Source: Stutzerimonas degradans (GTDB taxonomy: Bacteria; Pseudomonadota; Gammaproteobacteria; Pseudomonadales; Pseudomonadaceae). Taken from it: a stretch of 64,000 bases of DNA. Made by a program: the position numbers and the translations under genes. The stretch covers positions 124,001 to 188,000 of the forward strand of contig NZ_JAMOHV010000006.1 of NCBI RefSeq assembly GCF_024448505.1. The letters run 5' to 3'. Below the pieces are notes generated by a model. The model saw nothing but the letters and a program-made list of their open reading frames with translations. It was not told the DNA's origin and did not search any database. Shown one piece after another: positions 62,250 to 64,000 of this stretch. The first letter of the stretch is position 1, and every line of letters begins with the position of its first letter.

Positions 62250-64000
62250 TTAGTGGCCAATAGCCGCGCCAGCACCCTTCGGTGTGCGAACGCTTTCGAC
62301 CAGATCCTGGATCTCCCGCGGCGGAGCCTCGGTAGCCATCGATACGGCGTAGGCAACGGCGAAGTTCAGGATCGCACCGACGGCACCGAAGGCCTGCGGG
62401 GAAATACCGAACATCCACTCAGCCGGTACGTTGGCGAAGCTGTTGGTGCCAGGGACGAAGAACCAGCCCAGGTACAGGAAGATGTATACGGCGGTGCTCA
62501 CCACACCAACCAGCATCCCCGCAACCGCACCCTTGCTGTTCACGCGCTTGGAGAAGATACCCATCATCAGTGCCGGGAACAGGCTCGCTGCTGCGAGACC
62601 GAACGCCAGTGCCACCACCTGTGCCGCAAAGCCCGGTGGGTTCAGACCCAGATAGGTGGCCAGGAGGATAGCTGCCGTCATGGACAGACGGGCCGCCATC
62701 ATCTCGTTCTTCTCACTGATCTTCGGATTGATGAGCGTCTTGATCAGGTCATGACTGATTGCCGAGGAGATGGCCAGCAACAGACCGGCAGCGGTCGACA
62801 GCGCGGCCGCGATGGCACCCGCAGCGATCAGACCAACAACCCAGCCCGGCAGGTTGGCGATTTCCGGGTTGGCCAGCACGATGATGTCGTTGTTGACAGT
62901 CAGTTCGTTGCCGTTCCAGCCACGCTCCTGTGCGGTCGGAGTGAACTTGGCGTTGGTGTCGTTGTACATCTGGATACGACCATCGCTGTTCTTGTCTTCC
63001 CACTTGATCAGACCAGTGGTTTCCCAAGTCTGGATCCAGCTCGGACGCTCGTCGTAGCGAATCGCTTCAGCCTTCGGACCTTCCGGATAGATGGTGTCTA
63101 CCAGGTTCAGACGCGCCATGGAGGCTACGGCCGGCGCGGTGAGGTACAGCAGGGCGATGAAGATGAGGGTCCAGCCAGCGGACCAACGAGCATCGGCCAC
63201 CTTCGGCACGGTGAAGAAGCGGATGATTACGTGCGGCAGACCAGCGGTACCGATCATCAGCGACAGGGTGAACAGGAACATGTTCAACTTGTTGTCGACG
63301 TCGGCGGTGTAGGCAGCGAAGCCCAGATCGGTCACGACCTGATCCAGCTTGTCCAGCAGCGGCAAGCCGGAATCGGCGTGAGTACCGAACATGCCGAACA
63401 TCGGGATCGGGTTGCCAGTCAGCTGCATGGCAATGAACACGGCCGGAATGGTGTAGGCCACGATCAGCACGATGTACTGCGCCACCTGGGTGTAGGTGAT
63501 GCCCTTCATGCCACCGAATACCGCATAGGCGAACACGATGGCGGCAGCAATCCAGATACCAGCGGAGTTGCTCACTTCCAGGAAGCGGGAGAACGCCACA
63601 CCAGCACCCGCCATCTGCCCGATTACGTAGGTAACGGAGATGAGGATGAGGCAGACAACGGCTACCAGACGCGCGCCACGACTGTAAAAACGGTCACCGA
63701 TGAAGTCCGGCACAGTGAACTTGCCGAATTTGCGCAGATAGGGTGCCAGCAGCATCGCCAGCAGCACGTAGCCACCGGTCCAGCCCATCAGGTAAACCGA
63801 GGTGCCATAACCACCGGCAGCAATCAGGCCTGCCATGGAGATGAAGGAAGCTGCAGACATCCAGTCCGCCGCCGTTGCCATACCGTTGGTTATGGGGTGA
63901 ACGCCACCGCCAGCAACGTAGAACTCTTTAGTTGACCCAGCGCGAGCCCAGACCGCGATCCCGATATAAAGCAGGAACGAGGCGCCCACGAACAGCATGT
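62250..64000 (-). CDS. VC_2705-type sodium:solute symporter (ActP-like), 5' end cut by window edge
   Basis: At least 582 residues of an SSS-family Na+-coupled transporter; the start probably lies just outside the right edge, since homologues have a few extra residues before LFVGASFLLYIG. Conserved parts are AGGGVHPITNGMATAADWMSAASF, TYVIGQMAGAGVAFSRFLE and GAIAAALSTAAGLLLAI. A long hydrophilic insertion (about residues 305-370) contains the EF-hand-like loop DKNSDGRIQMYN. The VC_2705 subgroup is often linked to acetate or other monocarboxylates, but substrate is not settled. The adjacent DUF294 regulator and exonuclease genes are typical partners of this subgroup. Confidence 0.92.
   Translation of the reverse strand, partial: MLFVGASFLLYIGIAVWARAGSTKEFYVAGGGVHPITNGMATAADWMSAASFISMAGLIAAGGYGTSVYLMGWTGGYVLLAMLLAPYLRKFGKFTVPDFIGDRFYSRGARLVAVVCLILISVTYVIGQMAGAGVAFSRFLEVSNSAGIWIAAAIVFAYAVFGGMKGITYTQVAQYIVLIVAYTIPAVFIAMQLTGNPIPMFGMFGTHADSGLPLLDKLDQVVTDLGFAAYTADVDNKLNMFLFTLSLMIGTAGLPHVIIRFFTVPKVADARWSAGWTLIFIALLYLTAPAVASMARLNLVDTIYPEGPKAEAIRYDERPSWIQTWETTGLIKWEDKNSDGRIQMYNDTNAKFTPTAQERGWNGNELTVNNDIIVLANPEIANLPGWVVGLIAAGAIAAALSTAAGLLLAISSAISHDLIKTLINPKISEKNEMMAARLSMTAAILLATYLGLNPPGFAAQVVALAFGLAAASLFPALMMGIFSKRVNSKGAVAGMLVGVVSTAVYIFLYLGWFFVPGTNSFANVPAEWMFGISPQAFGAVGAILNFAVAYAVSMATEAPPREIQDLVESVRTPKGAGAAIGH

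Overview
The window is about 64 kb of GC-rich chromosome from a Pseudomonas-type gammaproteobacterium, most likely of the Pseudomonas (Stutzerimonas) stutzeri group. The assignment rests on runs of genes in the same order as the P. aeruginosa PA5281-PA5336, PA0329-PA0337, PA0316-PA0318 and PA3232-PA3234 blocks, and on Pseudomonas-specific genes (sutA, crc, pauR, the long form of algC). It is core chromosome. I see no insertion sequence, prophage, CRISPR array, tRNA or rRNA.

Layout. 1-9.2 kb: a truncated HAD phosphatase, then sutA, yjbQ and the glnK-amtB nitrogen operon on the minus strand, with a candidate sigma54/NtrC control region, then ubiK, comM, a BCCT osmolyte transporter and a GGDEF-EAL protein. 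9.4-15.3 kb: rep helicase, a TrhA/hemolysin III membrane protein, an iron-type alcohol dehydrogenase, a type I GAPDH and xpt. 15.4-21.7 kb: cytochrome c5 and an amine/D-amino-acid block (pauR, ridA, a YkvI-like permease, dadA, divergent lrp, a PauB/PuuB-like oxidase). In this block a permease sits where P. aeruginosa has the alanine racemase dadX. 21.7-27.4 kb: a PLD-family lipoprotein, an unknown exported protein, a chemoreceptor with a C-terminal sensor-like domain and an unknown polytopic membrane protein.

27.4-40.1 kb: radC, then the coaBC-dut-algC-argB run, a permease, a DUF4124 protein, pyrE, crc, a DUF4870 protein, rph, yicC and gmk. The usual rpoZ-spoT does not follow gmk; the next gene is thiC, so this is a synteny junction. 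40.1-46.2 kb: thiC with its TPP riboswitch, a TolC-type outer membrane channel, waaA and an NRDE protein. 46.2-53 kb: ptsP, rppH, a SerB-like HAD phosphatase, a DUF2269 membrane protein, ilvA, rpiA and a YegP-like protein. 53-58.7 kb: a tandem pair of SdiA-regulated-like proteins, a fumarylacetoacetase-family hydrolase, a D-2-hydroxyglutarate dehydrogenase and divergent serA; the last two form a metabolic couple for serine synthesis. 58.8-64 kb: a cNMP/CBS/DUF294 regulator, a DEDDh exonuclease, a small membrane protein and a 5'-truncated VC_2705-type sodium:solute symporter.

Most genes are conserved housekeeping genes. The features most worth a second look are the dadA-permease-ridA cluster, the membrane-anchored N-terminal half of AlgC with an internal start for the classic enzyme, the tandem NtrC-like sites upstream of glnK, the candidate expression platform of the thiC riboswitch, the EF-hand-like loop in the symporter, the C-terminal domain of the chemoreceptor and the gmk/thiC junction.
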